Position numbers and translations under genes: made by a program
Assembly (NCBI GenBank): GCA_911728455.2
Contig: OU452219.1
Span: 27,598,211-27,662,210 of the forward strand
Direction: 5' to 3'
Source of the DNA: Marthasterias glacialis
Taxonomy: Eukaryota; Echinodermata; Asteroidea; Forcipulatida; Asteriidae
Length of the DNA stretch: 64,000 nt
Shown: positions 22,978 to 33,619 of the stretch, in pieces
How the letters are laid out: each line of letters begins with the position of its first letter
How positions within the stretch are numbered: position 1 is the first letter of the stretch
Notes under the pieces: generated by a model
What the model was told of the DNA's origin: nothing
Seen by the model: the letters and a program-made list of their open reading frames with translations, nothing else
Databases searched by the model: none

Positions 22978-23422
22978 TTTAGCCAGCAGGTGCCGGATGA
23001 CATGTGAACTCGCAAATGTTTCCCCTGCCGTGTAAAGATGCTATTATGTAATTTCGGACCACAGGAGCAAAGGTCGCCTGGTCATTCAACTACGGAGCAT
23101 GCATAGACCACACACACACACGCCGTCTAACGCTTCGTTTTACCCACACACAGAGGACAAAAAAGGTCTTATATGTATTGGCATTTTGTGGCTATTGGGA
23201 GGTGGTTTTTGTGTAATCCCTGATTACAGACCTTTGTCCTTTTGTTTCAAGAGGAGGATTACGAGACATCGAGAGGCTTCCACCATTGTTCATTCATTGT
23301 ATTTCGGCTCAGTGGAGGTAAGTCGGAGTGAGCCGGCAATCAAGTCATGGTTCTGTGTTTAGTTCCACTCCTATGCCGTAGGTAATGTCAGATGTTTTGC
23401 AATTCACGCTGCGTGGAATTCA
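22978..23422 (-). repeat. 450-bp dispersed repeat family X, copy 3
   Basis: Reverse-oriented, nearly complete copy. It contains the complements of 'ccgttacctacggcataggagtgg' and 'ccattgttcattcattgtatttcggctcagtggaggtaag'. A short (CA)n run at 23110-23120 is a local expansion. Confidence 0.75.
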
Positions 23423-23564
23423 GCAGAAAATGGTGCTGAGCAAATTTTCGGCAAGTAAAACTTAGAAGGGAACCAATCATAAACAGTGTACATTACAAGG
23501 TGTTTCGGCTGGTGACCTGTTTCTGCTCAGTCAGATTTGTCTGTGCTAAGAAGTTAGAGTCCTC

Positions 23565-23850
23565 AGCCTAATTTCATAGGCCGTTTACGAAATCACGGCT
23601 TGGGCTCTGTCCAACGGTTTGAAGCCCCTTAAGGAAACCACTCATTTTCTAAATAACTGACAGAGCCTAAGCCCAAGCCCAAGCCCAAGCCATGGTTTTG
23701 AAAACGGCCATAAAGCTGTTACGCAGAAAATGGTGCTTAGCAAATTGTTCTGCTAGAGCAAAAATTGGCAGGGAACCAGTCACAAACAGTACACATTACA
23801 CGGTGTTTGGCCTGGTAACCTGTTTCTGCTAAGAAATATTCTTCTTTGTT
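23565..23850. mobile_element. GGCCCAATTTCATA-family MITE split by a second MITE
   Basis: The terminus 'cagcctaatttcata' is interrupted at 23579 and resumes at 23707 as 'ataaagctgttacgcagaaaatggtgctta'. The body (gggaaccagtcacaaacagtacacatta … ggcctggtaacctgtttctgctaag) matches the element at 17917. A partial third copy is at about 23410-23550. Confidence 0.6.
23579..23709. mobile_element. GGCCGTTT MITE nested in another MITE, TSD ATA
   Basis: GGCCGTTTACGAAATCACGGC at the left and (complement) GGCCGTTTTCAAAACCATGGC at the right form inverted termini. The direct repeat ATA flanks both sides and, when collapsed, restores 'tttcataaagctg' of the host element. The interior has a hexamer expansion (AAGCCC)n at about 23669-23692. 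The 3-bp TSD and GG start suggest PIF/Harbinger. Confidence 0.7.
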
Positions 23851-23972
23851 AAGCAGTATTTTTGTGCTTAACTGGTGGTGTTAGGCAAAGATGTAATGAC
23901 TTCAAACACAACCATTGAATTTCGTCAGGTTTTCTCCAACTGCTGGGTATGCGTATGACTGTATAGCGCTAA

Positions 23973-24224
23973 ATGACAAATTCATTGGCCAAGGCTGTAT
24001 TTCTTCTTGGTCATAATAGCCAATCAACTAAAAAGGGAAGCGAAGAGATCTTGATTGAAGTCCATGATCGAAGTCATCATTGCTCATTCGTGGAACACAA
24101 GGCCATTCCATGCAGCAGGAGGGGGGCCACTCCCTATTTTGAAACACAGACTGAAGTCACTAGTGAACTTCCTTCACGTAAACATATCACTGTAGGGCAA
24201 TCAGATACAGTAAAGTTATTATAG
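23973..24224 (+). CDS. Orphan open frame, possible terminal exon
   Basis: An 84-codon frame (with its TAG stop) of fairly protein-like composition (STKKGSEEILIEVHD … FETQTEVTSELPSRK). It is followed by a long AT-rich segment ending near 24650 in 'gcgctttataaatgaataaattattatt', a tail like that of 3' ends of retroelements. I do not recognise the protein. It could be the last exon of an unknown gene, the 3' end of a retroelement, or chance. No splice acceptor is clearly better than others. Confidence 0.2.
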   Translation: MTNSLAKAVFLLGHNSQSTKKGSEEILIEVHDRSHHCSFVEHKAIPCSRRGATPYFETQTEVTSELPSRKHITVGQSDTVKLL

Positions 24225-24660
24225 GACCTCAAAATTGTTTTGAAGGATTTATTATCGCTGTGTTTTTAAAGGGATCAAACATTCCTTGTTTGACTGTTTA
24301 CCGTATGGATTATCATCATCACATCGCACTGTATGTATCGATGTTATTATTTTTTACAAAATCTATCTTGAAAATGTACGTGTTTTAAAATGTGCTGGGT
24401 TGTGCTGAGCTCTTTGTGAGTTATTGATCCGCACCTCTGGTGTTTTTACAAATCCAATTTGAATTGGTGGTTCTAATTGTATATATTAGTGGGTTGTTGT
24501 TGTTGCTTTGATTGTATTTTTAAGATGTACTATGATCCGTCATGGATATTTTTTTAGCGTGTTTTTACTATTATGTACTTTTAGTCATTTTGTTGTTCAG
24601 CGCATTTGAACAAACTTTATTTGGAATTTGCGCTTTATAAATGAATAAATTATTATTATC
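24225..24660 (+). repeat. Possible 3' tail of a retroelement
   Basis: AT-rich sequence ending 'ttgttcagcgcatttgaacaaactttatttggaatttgcgctttataaatgaataaattattattat'. The small inverted repeat (gcgcattt … and ATT microsatellite end) is typical of LINE or SINE tails. Confidence 0.3.
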
Positions 24661-24994
24661 TACTTGTAACCCCGACCAGCAAATCATTGTCCAGGTAACC
24701 TTCCACCGAGGTCAAGTTTCTGTAGTCCATTTGATGCTGTACATGTACACATAGATTTGATGACATAACGGTTTTTCTCAGTGGTTATGTTAACAATGGG
24801 CACGCAGCAATGATAATACACACAAATGAGCACGTTAATTAATTCACACACGCTTGTAATTTAGCTTGCTTGGTTTTAAGACACTGTAAGACACGTTATA
24901 AGTATTAGCGACGGAGATAGTAATAACATTCAGAGTTTTCATGATTTTACATATCGTTGCATAATAAGCAGATTTTGACCGTTACAACAGATGC

Positions 24995-25232
24995 AATGGT
25001 TTACAAGGTGCTGTGGCCCCTTCTCTTAACAATAGGTTCTTTTATACATCTACGTGTATTACACAACACACAGGACCTATGGATTTATGTCCCATCTGAA
25101 GGACAAAACAATAATGGTGAAGTGTCTAGCTTAAGGACACCAGTGTTAAGACCGGGACTTGAACCCAGACTCTGCTGGTCAGAAACACCAGAGCTTTGAG
25201 TCCATTGCGCTTGACAGCTCGGCAATGACAGG
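24995..25232 (-). mobile_element. tRNA-derived SINE (CCGAGCGG type)
   Basis: Minus-strand copy with body 25040-25140, B box (GGGTTCAAGTCCCGG as complement) at about 25152-25170, and anticodon-arm region 'ctctgctggtcagaaacaccagagc'. It has an internal deletion relative to 32331 in the 'gaaggggtttgcccc' part. Confidence 0.7.
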
Positions 25233-25359
25233 CCTTTGTACATGTGTGCATGATTGTTGTTGCCAGTCGATACTTTCAAATGAATTGGTCCAAACAATTT
25301 GGTTTAAAGATACAAGTTTAAAGCAACAACGTCACACGAGGTAACTCTCTGCTATGCTC

Positions 25360-25510
25360 GCCATTTTTGGAGTCAAATTGAAGTATGGTAAGCGTGTAAA
25401 CGCCGCGTCGCCAAAAATGCGCACTGCACTGTATAGCACACGGGAACATTGACTCCCAAAATGGCGCAGCCAAGATTATCACGATGATGACATCAGGTGA
25501 ATTGGGTCAA
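25360..25510. mobile_element. GCCATTTTGGGAGTCA inverted-repeat family, copy 1
   Basis: CGCCATTTTTGGAGTCAA and TTGACTCCCAAAATGGCG lie about 100 bp apart in inverted orientation, followed by 'gatgatgacatcaggtgaattgggtcaat'. Copies or fragments recur at 50130, 53102 (reverse), 57430 and 60308. Confidence 0.6.
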
Positions 25511-25511
25511 T

Positions 25512-27725
25512 ACGTGCATGTAGATGTTCCATGCACAGAGTAAACATTAACCTTGGTATGTACTTTTTTTTTGTAAAAGAAAAGAAAATGCAGAGAAAAT
25601 GTATTTTTAAACAACAATTTTGTGCTGTTGAGAAATGCTGGTATGTTAGGATGAGAAATTCACGACACGAATGACAATTTTTATGTGGTTTTAGGGACTT
25701 TTTGAAGGGCTGAAATGAGAATAACTTGGTGCCAAGCAGACCTTGCCAGCTGTGCCATTGAAAAAAGTTTATGTATTTTCTCGGACGTTGTGCACAAGTT
25801 ATATTTGATTGCTGCAAAATTGACATAAGCTTGTGTGATGTTGGTTTGTCCGAATGCTGTGTTCTTGAGTTTGGCTGTATTTTAGATGGAAGTGTTTCTC
25901 CTGAGGATTGGTGCTGGTGTACTTCATAATCAGTGTGCTTCAAGATTAAAACTAATCAAATTTCTTTCTTTTTTTACTGATTGTCGATCCTACGTTTTAA
26001 CGTTGAGGCACTTATTACCAGATGACAGTCACTTGGGTTGAGTGTAATAATGACAAGGCCTCTCCAAGGCATTGCGTTTGTGATCCATCTCCACGTACTT
26101 GTGCTTAGGTTAATTGACAAGTGCATTATGTGGAGTCAGTTAACCATTCTCTAGTCGTTATGAAACACGTTGTCTAGTCATTGAATTAATTCTGCTACAA
26201 CATTTGACTTTATTGCCATTTCCTGGTGTGCCCCCCCCCCCCCTCAACTCCATCATCAGTTTCGATATACGTCTCAGCAGTAGAAGCATGACTTCGCCAT
26301 ACACCGTTGATTTGGAAGTTCTCGTGAAGAAAATGCGATTTTTCAGATAGTAAGGGTCAACTCTATTCAGGACATTTGAATTTTTACAGGAACATTTCAA
26401 AGGGCACTAAGGCAATGACCAGGGGCAATTGTATAAAGTACCAGGCCCTGCCCCTAAGTAGCTAACAGGCTGCTTTATTAGTGAGAGCTACTAATAGTCA
26501 GGTAGTTTGCAAGCAGTTTTTCATTTCTGATATCAAGATTAAAGGGATTGGTTGCCGTTTTTCCCCATGTTATTCACCCAAAAGTTTGATATTTTGAAAG
26601 CAAGGAAAACCTTGCAAATGGAGAAAAAAAAATCGTCGGTTTGTAATGAGTCGTTGGAATGTCTGTGCACCATACGAGCACACATTGGTTGCACATTGTT
26701 GAAGACTTTTTTGCTGCTTGGAATTACTCCCCACGACCAACGGGGTTGCGCACATCTGTAATCTTTTGTATTTAACGTGGACAATAATGTGAAGAAGATG
26801 AAGTGCTTCTAGAGTTTAAAGTATACCTCTGCAAGACTCTCTGGTTATTTGATTTGAAGTTGCTGTGATATCAAGCAAAGAAACCTCGGCTGTTTCCTTG
26901 CATATAGCCTTCCCTTCTCCACAAGGTGTCCAGATTTGCTGAAAATTCAAAAGCAATTTCTTGACTTTCAATACTTTCACAATATAACTGGTGGATAAAG
27001 CAAGGCGTCCTTATTGAAAAACAGAGTGTCCAAAAGACGCCCAGACGCCCCTCTGGCCAACACTAAGCTTCTAAGAATCCCTCCCCACCTTCCCCCAGTC
27101 TCATCCATCCTAGCTGCAGATGGATGCATTGCTTCTTAATACAAAATTTTACCTCTGGCAAGAGTTACCAGTTATACGATTTCAGTGTTCTGCTGGGTAG
27201 GGATGACGTCAAGAGAAGAAGTGCGTGGCTGTCACTGCTGAGAGTGTCTAAGATGAGCTGTGATCTCAAGTCAATTTGGTGATGGCCGTGGACAATAATA
27301 GCAACTAAATAATTTTGTTACAATGATGTGTTGTTTGTTTGGCTTGATCAATGAAATCCTTCATCTTCCGAGGTCAAATGAGTCTCGACAAGGAGAAAAT
27401 TGGAAAGGTTGTTGTCGTAATCAGTGGGGGTCATTTTCAATCAATTGCACAAGGCAGTTATGTCTCTGACGTCCCCCCCCCCCCCCCCCCGAGTCACTGT
27501 CTATTTTAATTGGTACCATGAAGATGTTCAGTACATTACCAGGCATGTACATGAGAAGGCTGGGCAAGGATATTAACGTTCATCTCCTATGTACTATTCA
27601 CAAGTCCAATGTGCATCCGTTAGTACGAGTTCCCTTTGTAAGAGGAAAGTAAAACAAAAAGGCTACTACGAAGAGCTTCTAGAGAACCCTAACCGACAGA
27701 AATAGCTGTTTTGCCCGGGGACATG
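25512..27725. other. Noncoding DNA with old repeat fragments
   Basis: About 25830-25960 carries a reverse fragment of the 'accaatcctcc…gaaatatttc…' dispersed repeat. C homopolymers lie at about 26230-26243 and 27475-27490. 26395-26460 has a short CAGGCC-type remnant. No exon was recognised. Confidence 0.35.
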
Positions 27726-27730
27726 TTTTT

Positions 27731-28080
27731 GTAGCGTGTCGTGGCCGAGCGGTTTAGTGCATCGGACTCATGTCCTGGTGGCCAAGTCATCAGGAGGTGG
27801 GTTCGAATCCCGGTCATGTCACTTGTGTTCTTGAGCATGGCACTTAGCTATCATTGCTTCAGATAAGGGAAGAGGCAGTTATGTTTGTCTCGCAACGGAT
27901 TCATTTACTCCTCCCTGTTCTTAGCTGTGCTGTGAAGAGACTTGCGTTTATATCTCGCCATGTCTTGTTTCTGCGCATTGGGGCAGGTTTCTATCTCTTC
28001 AAAATGTAGCCCACATTTCTAGTGTCCTTTGGGCCTTGTGATGGGCGAATCGCATAAAAAAAATGAATAAATAAATACAC
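27731..28080 (+). mobile_element. tRNA-derived SINE, well preserved head
   Basis: GTCGTGGCCGAGCGGTTTAGTGC (A box), GGACTCATGTCCTGG (anticodon arm) and GGTTCGAATCCCGG (B box) appear in the order and spacing of a Ser/Leu-type tRNA with long variable arm. The body then runs through 'catggcacttagctatcattgcttc', ending 'gggccttgtgatgggcgaatcgcataaaaaaaatgaataaataaata'. Possibly the best-preserved internal promoter of the set. Confidence 0.8.
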
Positions 28081-28690
28081 AAATGGCAACATCTCAAAAT
28101 ATAGAAAATGGATCGAATTGTGTGCCAGCTAAATATATATGCAAGTTTTGGAGCCGGAAGTAGTGTAAACCTTTTGGCAGGTGGGCGCTTGTGTGACGAT
28201 ATGACTTACCAATAAGATACTGCTGCAGAAGTGTCAAGATATTCAAGTGTTTTTGTAGGCAGTAGGAATTTATATACAGTGTATTGTTTGGTCTGATGGA
28301 GACCTCAAATTAGCTACAAATTTTCATATTGACTCAATAGACGGGTTGCAATAGATGCCATCTTTGATGACAATTTCTATTAAGGCCTGCATCCTCGTCA
28401 AGCTCTGTAAGTTTCAACGCAGCTTGAGTTGTGTACCAATCATTGAGGGAGTTTATGAAAAGCACGCATGACACGTGCAGCACTTACGAAACGCACAGCT
28501 TTGCGCTAAAAAATGTGCAGTCCTTGTCATCAAAGATGGCTGATTTTTTCTCTTTGTTGACGTCATGTGCAACCCATCTCTACTCCTGACTTCTTGGTTG
28601 CACCATTTTGGGGGTCATATTCCCCGTGTGTTTTAATCTGCAGTTTGCATGGTACCTGCCAGGCCAGTGGCTACTTGACATCTACCATGT
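28081..28690. other. Noncoding DNA
   Basis: Contains a half copy of the GCCATTTTGGGAGTCA family (about 28600-28630). Nothing else is recognised. Confidence 0.35.
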
Positions 28691-28692
28691 CT

Positions 28693-28927
28693 TTCCATGC
28701 AGTGTGACAGACGACAGGAAACTGTAACTAGTAAACAAGTAAACTTGCGGGTGCAACCATGTATAAATCTCCTGAAGACGAGCAGAGTGTACTGTTTGAA
28801 ACGTGGTGACCACACCGGCTCTTTTCAGAGCCACCACTCCTCCCAAAAAGAGATTTACACACGGTTGTACCCGCAAGTTTACCAGCTTACTAGTTGTAGT
28901 TTGCTATTATCCTTCACTCAATGCAAA
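28693..28927 (+). mobile_element. Foldback repeat containing a histone-type 3' stem-loop
   Basis: Two arms of about 75 bp are imperfect inverted repeats: left has 'aactagtaaacaag' and 'aaacttgcgggtgcaacc', right has 'ggttgtacccgcaagttt' and 'cttactagtt'. The loop contains the stem-loop GGCTCTTTTCAGAGCC (28817-28832), followed by ACCAC and, about 10 bases on, a purine-rich AAAAAGAGA. A second copy of the loop and right arm lies at 39226. The upstream loop word 'cctgaagacgagcagagtgtactgtttgaaacgt' looks like a short hairpin too. Confidence 0.75.
28817..28832 (+). terminator. Histone mRNA 3'-end stem-loop motif
   Basis: GGCTCT-TTTC-AGAGCC is a perfect 6-bp stem with a 4-base loop, matching the metazoan replication-dependent histone 3' processing signal. 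It is flanked 5' by CACACC and 3' by ACCAC. The purine-rich element AAAAAGAGA at 28844-28852 is where the U7-binding downstream element would be. No histone coding sequence lies upstream. Confidence 0.8.
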
Positions 28928-28929
28928 GC

Positions 28930-29400
28930 TTCAAACATTACCTAGTGTGACAGACCTTGGGCAGACTGTTGCCATGTGTGACGTCATTGCATGGAGTCTA
29001 CAGCCACAGGCAGACTGACAATTTCTTGTTGTTACCCCCTTTGTAATGAAGAAAGGAAGGGGCTGGACCGAGGATTATTATTTATATTTTGTAGCACACT
29101 GAAGACTTCACATTTTACAATGAGTAAAGTCACAGCTTTTTGATACATGGCATTGAACCTCTGGGTGCTGTGAAGAAATATTGAACGTCTTTAATTGCCA
29201 CTTCTCAAGAAAATCGATACGATCTCAGGTTGGCAAATAATGAAAATGTTAATAATGTACTGTGTCAATATAGGGTTAGTTATTACAGTTGAGTGGAGGA
29301 CATCAGTTTAATTATGATAGGATTAGTAAACATCAGACAAAATGTTGATCAGTTTTAATCAATTCTAAAATCTCACTGGTTATAAAAGTTCATACCAGTA
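28930..29400. other. Noncoding DNA
   Basis: No gene recognised. A remnant of the 'aaaagttcataccagtaccaatc' dispersed repeat is at 29386-29408. Confidence 0.35.
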
Positions 29401-29403
29401 CCA

Positions 29404-29640
29404 ATCTGCATGGTCCCCAAGAGGTTTAGTGCATCGGGCTCAAGTTCTATTGGCTAAGTCATCGGGGTGTGGGTTTGAATCACGGTCATGACATTGAGAC
29501 TTGTTCTCGAGCAAGACACTTAACTACAGTTGCTTCTCTTCACCCAGGGGGGGGGGGTAAGTGGGTACCAGTGAGGGCAGAGATGGTTTTTGTGAATGAA
29601 TTAGCTTGGTGCGCTATACTTCGCAGCACATGCTGTATAC
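29404..29640 (+). mobile_element. tRNA-derived SINE
   Basis: A degenerate head (GGTCCCCAAGAGGTTTAGTGC; B box GGTTTGAATCACGG) is followed by 'catgacattgagacttgttctcgagcaagacacttaac'. A G homopolymer (29550-29558) lies within the body. The A box is damaged relative to 27731. Confidence 0.7.
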
Positions 29641-30470
29641 GGTATTTTCCTGCATATAAGACGTGGCTTATCTGACTTTCAAAGGTCAGATAAAACATTA
29701 CTGCGTCTTATCCAATGGTGCGCCTTATCCGGTGTAGCTTGAGATCGAAGTGAAGACCACTGCGTAAAAACTTAAATTTATACAGTAAAATAATCCTTTC
29801 GTTCGTTCAGGGTAATCTTACGTGTTATCATTTTAATTAAAATAAAACCTACACGCTGTAGTTTCTAGTAGCACTAGTAGTTAACAAGCCAAAGAGAAAA
29901 GTTTCTGAGGAATTGTGCGTCGTTGACCATGCTGCTCTCTGAGGCAACATTTCGGGGAATTTTTCTTTTATAGAGCATGCGCAGATAACTAGTCTTTAGT
30001 TGTATGTTATCGTATTGTTGGATTTCTCATTCCATTGCGTTGTATATGAAAGCGCCCTCTAGTGTTCGTGGGTTCTTGCCTGTATTGTAGAATGCGAAAT
30101 AGCGAGAAAACGAAGACTAGCAGTCTATTTTTTGGAATGGAAACGATGGGAATGTGTGAGTAGGTTGTGTAAAAAAAAACGCAGTGATCATGCTTCGGAA
30201 TAAGAATAATATTAACAAACTCTTGTGTAGCACCAAAATCGGTCTGAAAAGACGCAAAAGGCACTTCATAAGAGCCAATTATTATTATTAATCCTCCAGA
30301 GGGATATTTTCAACTAAAAGTTGAGAGCGCAGCATTTGAAGACCCCACAAACCACTGTTTCTTATTCTGATTGCCGCAATAAAACCTAGCCCAGTTTGTA
30401 CATTATACGTGCACAAAGTCCCTGACAGAACATCAGCTGTTTTTCCTTGGTTTATGGTGTGAGCAAATTG
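29641..30470. other. Noncoding DNA with repeat fragments
   Basis: 29640-29750 contains short inverted words (tatctgactttcaaaggtcagata; 'cttatc' and 'gtcttat') suggestive of an old Tc1/pogo-type remnant. About 30290-30385 is a copy of the 'tcctccagagggatatttt…' dispersed repeat. No exon. Confidence 0.35.
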
Positions 30471-30476
30471 TCTTAA

Positions 30477-30785
30477 GCCCTCTTCACACTACAGAGCCAA
30501 TTCCTAGGAAATAAACACCCAGGAAATTCCTGGGGATTCCAAACCCCACACCACCTCATGTTCGATTCACACTTGGTGCAATTTCTTTTCCAGGGGAAAA
30601 TGAACACTGTGGGGGTTATCTGGCTTAACCCTACTCCCAAGCAGGGGTTGCTATTCCCCAGAAAATGGCTGTTTCCCAGGAGTTTGCCAGGGTTGCTTGG
30701 TTCAAGTGTGAACAGGTCTACCAAACTTTCTCAGGGTTTTTTTCTTCTGGGATATTATTCCTGTGTGAAAAAAAGAGGCTTTACA
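30477..30785. mobile_element. MITE-like repeat with CTCTTCACAC termini
   Basis: 'aagccctcttcacacta' at the left and the complement 'aagcctctttttttcacacagg' at the right form imperfect inverted ends. The interior repeats CCCAGGAA/TTCCTGGG words on both strands, as multiple short inverted motifs. The target duplication is not clear. Confidence 0.45.
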
Positions 30786-31137
30786 TTCCTACACTGCACT
30801 CTACCAGGTGTGTTGTTGATCAATACTGTAACCCCCCATAATCAAATTAAATTCCCACTCTCTCTCTGAAGTGTTTGCAGATGCATGAAATGTCTCTCCC
30901 ACCAGAGATCACATCAATGCCATGGTAGAATGCTCAAATGTAGCGCATGTACAGAAGAATGTGACCGGAAGCTAAAGTGCCGATACCCTTACCTCGAGAG
31001 GGTTAAGCATGATGTAGTTACAGGTATTAGTCAACCCTAGTGTGTCAGAAGATACTTTTGACTTCACCTTGCTTTGAAACAGCGTAGACGAAGGATCAAC
31101 ATTGGCTGTGGACCATGGGCCTTATTTACAAGTTAAA

Positions 31138-31280
31138 AAAGTTCAATCTGAGAGCTCACTGATGATAAAGTTCATACCAGTACCGATCCTCCAGAGAAAT
31201 ATTTCTGTCTGAAATACTGTCAAAGTCAAGAGAGAGCATTTTTGAAGACCTCCCAAGTCAGCAATGGTTGTTTCATGGTT
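31138..31280 (+). repeat. Dispersed repeat family Y (TTCATACCAGTACC…)
   Basis: Best copy of an abundant repeat: 'gataaagttcataccagtaccgatcctccagagaaatatttctgtctgaaatactgtcaaagtc … gaagacctccca'. Fragments lie at about 21935, 25830, 30290, 36650, 47490, 50470 and 58380. Several end with 'cttattttgattg..gcaa', the target of the hAT element at 10853. Confidence 0.6.
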
Positions 31281-31313
31281 GTTTAATACATACAAGAAGA
31301 GACTTTGGAAAGA

Positions 31314-31419
31314 TAGGTGGCAGCAGACTTACCAGGTGAATTGGCAATGTTGACGTAGTTATGAGCATGCGCACATTTCCGAAAACAGTGGATATACCTG
31401 GTAAGTCTGCTGCCACCTA
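31314..31419. mobile_element. MITE with 24-bp perfect inverted termini
   Basis: TAGGTGGCAGCAGACTTACC with four more bases (AGGT) at the left is matched perfectly as complement at the right (24/24). The ends coincide with TA on both sides, consistent with TA-target insertion. 106 bp in total. Perfect TIRs suggest relatively recent activity. Confidence 0.75.
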
Positions 31420-31601
31420 GCATCCTCAAAAGCTTCCCATTGCTGCAGGCAGTTGAAGTAAGCAAATACAGTGGCCGGCCGTACAGAAAAATAGTTGACA
31501 ACACGTTAACTGTTTTTTTTTTTTTTTCTTTTTTTTTTTCTTCTTCTACTAAATCATGACTACCAAGTTCGATAAATGCTTCACATTTTGGTTGGATGGT
31601 C

Positions 31602-31782
31602 CAGGCCTTGATCTTAACCGAGGCCACCGAGGCCATTGGCCTCATGCCCTGTCGAGTTGGCCAGCAGGCCCCGTCAGGAAAAATTGCACTGTCACTACCA
31701 ACTTGACCAGCATGCCCTTGTACAATTTCTCTGATTTGGCCAGCAAAGGCCTGCCCCCCGTTTTTCTTAAGATCGAGGCCTG
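31602..31782. mobile_element. CAGGCCTTGATCTTAA MITE
   Basis: CAGGCCTTGATCTTAACC and complement CAGGCCTCGATCTTAAGA are inverted termini (15/18). The interior is GGCC-rich (gaggccaccgaggccattggcc). The hAT-like CAGG start is shared with the CAGGCCTG family. A target duplication is not evident. Confidence 0.6.
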
Positions 31783-31789
31783 ATAGTGT

Positions 31790-32325
31790 GGACATAGATA
31801 GTTCCGGATAGACGGCATCTTTACAGGCAGCTTGGGTTCTGGCTCTGAGCTGCATCAAATGTTTGATGTTTTTTTTATTCAGCCAAGTGGTTCACCGCCC
31901 AATCAGGCAAGGAATTTGATAAAACTCCCGCATGTCACGCACAATTGTGAGTTCAACATCATGATTGATTTGCCAGTAAAGATGGCCGGCTCTATGCTGC
32001 GTGACGACATCAAGTTGGGAACTATCTATTGAAAACTGTAGGATGGAATAAATCTACCCTTTCAAAAACCAATAATATACTATACCTGTACGTTTCATTG
32101 CTGGAATATACACAAAGGGTTTACCGGTGCAATCCAGTTGGTCCATGCAGAATAATTGTTTAGTTTGTAGAGTCTTTGGAAATGGTGCTGTGACACTTCA
32201 TTGTACTCATTTAGTTCTCCAGACATATCTTGTATGACTGCAGGGGCAGCCTCACTTTCAAATCACCAAGTATTTTGGTGAATGAAATTAAAAAAAGAAG
32301 AAGCTGTTTCCAGTTCTTTCTTCTT
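31790..32325. other. Noncoding DNA, nothing recognised
   Basis: No exon or clear repeat was seen. Confidence 0.3.
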
Positions 32326-32330
32326 GTTGG

Positions 32331-32590
32331 GTGTGGTGGCCGAGCGGTTAAGAGCACCGGACTCAAGCTCTGGTGTTTCTGATCAGCAGAGTGTGGGTTC
32401 GAGTCCTGGTTGTGACACTTGTGTCCTTAAGCAAGACACTTAACCATTATTGCTTCGTCCTTCGGATGGGACGTAAAGCCGTTGGTCCTGTGTGTTGTGT
32501 AAGAGAAGGGGTTTGCCCCAGTGTTTCTGGCATGGTCTGGCAGCAATATGCGCCACCTCACCCTTGTATCCCTTTCAAGGTGTTGTATTT
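32331..32590 (+). mobile_element. tRNA-derived SINE, near full length
   Basis: GTGTGGTGGCCGAGCGGTTAAGAGC (A box), GGACTCAAGCTCTGG and GGGTTCGAGTCCTGG (B box) give a Ser/Leu-like head. The body 'acacttgtgtccttaagcaagacacttaaccattattgcttcgtccttcggatggga' continues to a 'cctttcaaggtgttgtat' end. The reference copy for the reverse copies at 17555, 18907 and 24995. Confidence 0.85.
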
Positions 32591-32594
32591 TGGT

Positions 32595-33615
32595 TGCTTC
32601 GTCTCATAAAAATCATTTGTGACAATCTCCACCAGATCTGATAATTCGGCGCCAGGAGTGTCATTTATGACAGACATGGCACATTATAAATGTACACTAT
32701 TTTTATTATTATTAGGTCAGGAATGCAAGGAGTGCTTGTTAACTATATCAAACTATGGGGTAATTTTCAATATGTATGCAAGTAGTTTGCTACAGAGCGT
32801 GGTTATTTACAATGTATTATAGAAGTCTTTTAAGCCGGCCATAGATATCAGACGAGTAGACAAGAATGCATTTTTCCTGTTTGTTATGCACCACTTGGGT
32901 TTTTTAAAGGATTTGAGAAAATACAAAGCTAAAAAATACTTCATAAAAACTTATGTGTACAAAAAAAAAGAAATCTTCTGAGAGGCTTTTGTTTCACGAG
33001 TCAGTGTGGATGATATAGTTTAGTCTGGTCCTGAAGATAAAAATAAAACCTGCATTATATTTTCAGTTTAAAACTGTATAAAATGTGTGTTAAAGATATA
33101 ATATAGGATTAGTCAAGCTGATAGTGCAGTATTCTTACTTTGTCTGATTCAATATATACATGACGAAACAAACCTGTGAAAATATGGGCTCAATCCGTCA
33201 TCTGAGTCAGGAGAAAATATAGTAAAAAACCATGCACACGTTTCAGCATGTGAACACATTGTCCTTGATTTTGATTGTTACAAGCAAAATTAAAATCGGG
33301 GTCTTCAAATTCTGTTTTCACGACATTGACAGTATTTTAGACAGAAATATTTCTATGGAAGATTGGTACTGGTGTGAACTTCATAATCAGGAAGCTTTCA
33401 GACTGATACTAATTTTAAAAAAAAATGGATGAACACCAATCCTGTATTCTACCTTGAAAGGTCGTATGCAATTCTACCTTGTCCATATGCCATGCAGAAA
33501 GTTTGTAGTTAATCAATAGTGAATCAGCCGAAATTATACGTATTTTGATGTCAACTTTTCTTCGATTTATTTCAATTGAAATAATTGATCTCTGGGATTG
33601 CCCTTAAAAAAAAAA
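32595..33615. other. Noncoding DNA
   Basis: 33250-33420 contains degenerate words of family Y ('gtcttcaaattctg', 'gaaatatttctatggaagattggtactggtgtgaacttcataatc'). Otherwise nothing. Confidence 0.35.
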
Positions 33616-33619
33616 AATA

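Noticed and set aside
25479..25943. 154-codon minus-strand frame
   Set aside because: It overlaps dispersed family Y and the GCCATTTTGGGAGTCA element; related copies do not keep the frame.
28817..28832. A local histone gene
   Set aside because: The stem-loop is perfect, but the sequence upstream has no histone coding and the whole context recurs as a repeat at 39226.
31283..31858. 191-codon minus-strand open frame
   Set aside because: It runs through two MITEs (31314-31419, 31602-31782) and a T-rich tract; its composition is lysine-run and repeat derived. No domain is recognisable.
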